Both the position numbers and the translations under genes were made by a program. From a virus, in the IMG/VR virus record IMGVR_UViG_3300050821_004937, positions 1 through 40,590 of that record: a stretch of DNA of 40,590 nt. The stretch is one strand, 5' to 3'. The notes below the pieces were generated by a model. That model worked only from the letters and a program-made list of their open reading frames with translations. It had not been told where the DNA came from and ran no database searches. This document shows positions 39,224 to 40,590 of this stretch, in pieces (within the stretch, counting starts at the first letter, position 1; each line of letters begins with the position of its first letter).

Positions 39224-39574
39224 TTAATGATCTTCCCCTTGGTAAAATGCGTTGGGCGGGACTCTAAGACTGTTCGACACATGAAAATGTTTAGGGCAAG
39301 ATTCAACATTCGTGAATCCAGCTCTGCCAAAAGCCCATGCTAACTTCTCCCTCACAAACGGGTCCGCTGGAGCCTGCACATCAAAAGCCTCGCCTGTTAA
39401 GTGGGGTGAATCCGCTTTCCCGCGCACCTCTTCATTATGTTCTGGAGTCCTGTACCCGTCAATGAAAAAAATGGGACTTCCATAAAAGTCACGCGCACGA
39501 TCAATCATTGCCATGAAATCGTCCGTCATCCCTTGCGATTCTGCCGGTGTAAACCATCTGGATACGTACATCAC
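39224..39574 (-). CDS. Endolysin, M15 family L-Ala-D-Glu / D-Ala-D-Ala peptidase
   Basis: 116 residues. Zinc motifs of peptidase M15: SPHLTGEAFDVQAP (His ... Asp, about 70-83) and CPKHFHVSN (His-x-His, about 97-105), with FIDGYRTPEHNEEVRG before them. Cleaves peptidoglycan peptides at lysis. Start overlaps the cyclase stop (ATGA), so it is co-translated with the cyclase gene. Confidence 0.88.
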   Translation of the reverse strand: MMYVSRWFTPAESQGMTDDFMAMIDRARDFYGSPIFFIDGYRTPEHNEEVRGKADSPHLTGEAFDVQAPADPFVREKLAWAFGRAGFTNVESCPKHFHVSNSLRVPPNAFYQGEDH

Positions 39575-40170
39575 TTGTCTCCCTTTGAAAATGTCCAGAG
39601 TGAGTTGAAATCTTCTCTGTAGACCCCCGTGGGCGGTTCCTCAAAAGACTTCAACTTCTCAAAAGTGTATTTGTTGTCCACAATTTCCTTCTCAGTCATC
39701 ATCTCTTTGAATGCTTCACTGCACACAAAGAGATCACTTTTATTGGAACGCAAAAGCCTCTCACAAAGATTCACCTGATACCCTAAATAATCCTTACGCT
39801 TATTCGCTCTGAGAATCTTCCATACGTATCCACACACCACTCTAAAACGAAATTGTCCAGGGCGGGGGCTTGGATGATTGGAGACGAGGGAATTGATTTT
39901 TTCCGCCACGGCCCAGAGATTGTTGAGAAACTTGGCCCTTGCCGGTTTCTTACCATGTACTTCAACCACACACATAAACCCGTCTCCCAATCTCTTGAGA
40001 AAATAGCCTGTTTCCTCTTCAAAAGCATCAACAATGTCATCGAATCTCCGTATGAAAGGACGCAATTGCGTGTCGGGATAAGCCACACGCTGCATGTAAC
40101 TTCCAAATCCTTCTATGTCCCCAAACGCAATCAAGACTCGTATTTGTTTTTCTATATTCTGAGCAATCAC
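39571..40170 (-). CDS. Class III nucleotide cyclase
   Basis: 199 residues, GTG start. The cyclase homology domain fills nearly the whole protein: FGDIEGFGSY (metal Asp18), KRLGDGFMCVVE (Lys59 base recognition, metal Asp63), RVVCGYVWKI, KDYLGYQVNLCERLL (Asp127 base recognition; Asn134 and Arg138 transition-state residues). All usual catalytic positions are present and Lys/Asp is the adenine-type pair, so it is predicted active, most likely making cAMP or another cyclic nucleotide. No sensor domain is attached. The gene lies between a membrane protein gene and the endolysin. Confidence 0.85.
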   Translation of the reverse strand: MIAQNIEKQIRVLIAFGDIEGFGSYMQRVAYPDTQLRPFIRRFDDIVDAFEEETGYFLKRLGDGFMCVVEVHGKKPARAKFLNNLWAVAEKINSLVSNHPSPRPGQFRFRVVCGYVWKILRANKRKDYLGYQVNLCERLLRSNKSDLFVCSEAFKEMMTEKEIVDNKYTFEKLKSFEEPPTGVYREDFNSLWTFSKGDK

Positions 40171-40179
40171 GCATTGCCT

Positions 40180-40404
40180 TTATCTTCTCGCTCTTACTAC
40201 CATTTGTTGTGTCGCTGATATCTGCTGCTGCATTATGCTCATTTGTTGTGTTAATACATCAATCTTTCTGAAAAAAGAGTAAATCACAAATAGAATAGTA
40301 GCAATGGATAGCATGATATTGAGCATCGATGAAAATATTCCAAAGATGTCTTTGATCCGCATGAGCATACGGTCGAAGGGAACATTTTGCTTTCCATCTC
40401 TCAT
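40180..40404 (-). CDS. Single-span membrane protein with coiled coil, paired with the cyclase
   Basis: 74 residues, MRDGKQNVPFDRMLMRIKDI, one transmembrane helix (about 20-45: IFGIFSSMLNIMLSIATILFVIYSFF), then a Gln-rich coiled coil (KIDVLTQQMSIMQQQISATQQM). The stop lies 9 bp before the cyclase start and the start 9 bp after the secreted-protein stop. It could be a membrane anchor or effector for the cyclase, or an unrelated lysis protein. Confidence 0.6.
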   Translation of the reverse strand: MRDGKQNVPFDRMLMRIKDIFGIFSSMLNIMLSIATILFVIYSFFRKIDVLTQQMSIMQQQISATQQMVVRARR

Positions 40405-40413
40405 GTAATTTCA

Positions 40414-40590
40414 CTAAGTTGATACACCTGACCAAGCATTAAAAAGAGTTTGAACTGCAAACTGAATATCGCCGTCTGGAATTCCAAAATCAGGCCCTAT
40501 TAGTGTAGCTTCAGCCGCGATGCTGCTATTTGTCAATACTTCTATAGCATACCGCTGAAGATTCAAGTTATTGGACTGTGAGAATGGAAT
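40414..40590 (-). CDS. Small secreted protein, 3' part (continues from 1-323 when circularised)
   Basis: Continuation of the signal-peptide gene whose start is at 321-323. From 40492 to the TAG at 40414-40416 the frame encodes the last 26 residues, ending NAWSGVST. Bases 40493-40590 duplicate 1-98. Confidence 0.8.
   Translation of the reverse strand: MPFSQSNNLNLQRYAIEVLTNSSIAAEATLIGPDFGIPDGDIQFAVQTLFNAWSGVST
40493..40590. repeat. Terminal direct repeat, right copy
   Basis: Identical to bases 1-98; see the left copy. The overlap implies a circular map of 40,492 bp. Confidence 0.95.

Noticed and set aside
39571-40404. Complete described Pycsar operon
   Set aside because: The membrane protein has one span and no recognisable cyclic-nucleotide-binding domain; only a Pycsar-like arrangement can be claimed.
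1-40590. CRISPR array or insertion sequence
   Set aside because: No regularly spaced repeats and no transposase-like protein or terminal inverted repeats were found.

Overview
This window looks like one complete genome of a tailed, short-tailed (podovirus-like) temperate phage of an unidentified, probably Gram-negative bacterium. Bases 1-98 recur at 40493-40590, so the molecule closes to a circle of about 40,492 bp and the linear ends are arbitrary; they cut through a gene. Evidence for the phage type: a P22-like order of portal, scaffold, capsid, connector, gp10-like tail protein, fibres and Q-rich internal proteins, with no tape measure, sheath or tube. Evidence for lysogeny: a tyrosine integrase beside an attP that carries the 5' half of a tRNA-Pro(CGG) gene. 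A Gram-negative host is suggested by a lipobox lipoprotein, Sec signal peptides and an M15 endolysin.

Layout. Nearly all virion, packaging and lysis genes are on the minus strand. Read leftward: TerS-like protein (28523-28978), a long run of tiny overlapping genes (24577-28349, many with zinc-ribbon cysteines), a GT2 glycosyltransferase, TerL, portal, four small proteins, scaffold, major capsid protein (interrupted by a 199-nt group I-type intron), two small capsid-associated proteins, a glycosylation block (three GT domains, one fused to a methyltransferase), connector, gp10-like protein, two fibres sharing an N-terminal module, two Q-rich proteins, a glycine-zipper protein, a PurD-like ATP-grasp ligase, and two Sec-signal proteins. 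The same strand continues across the contig ends into a small membrane protein, a class III nucleotide cyclase, the M15 endolysin, a holin-like protein and a VRR-NUC nuclease.

The plus strand carries the early/lysogeny genes. From 29088 to 32606 there are small proteins, four of which follow an almost identical AAAAGGGGTTACA leader, and a LuxR-type HTH protein. From 35529 to 38104 runs an operon ending in a MerR-like excisionase and the integrase. Between them a minus-strand block (32674-35406) carries a DNA methyltransferase, an RNA ligase-like nucleotidyltransferase and a RecB-like exonuclease. An operator array lies between the exonuclease and the 35529 operon. No DNA polymerase, helicase or primase is recognisable, so replication must use the host or unrecognised genes.

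Most interesting points: the intron in the capsid gene; attP holding the 5' (not 3') half of a tRNA gene directly behind int; an apparently intact class III cyclase paired with a membrane protein inside the lysis operon; a terL with no in-frame normal start; tandem structured RNAs before portal; and a reused 13-nt translation leader.
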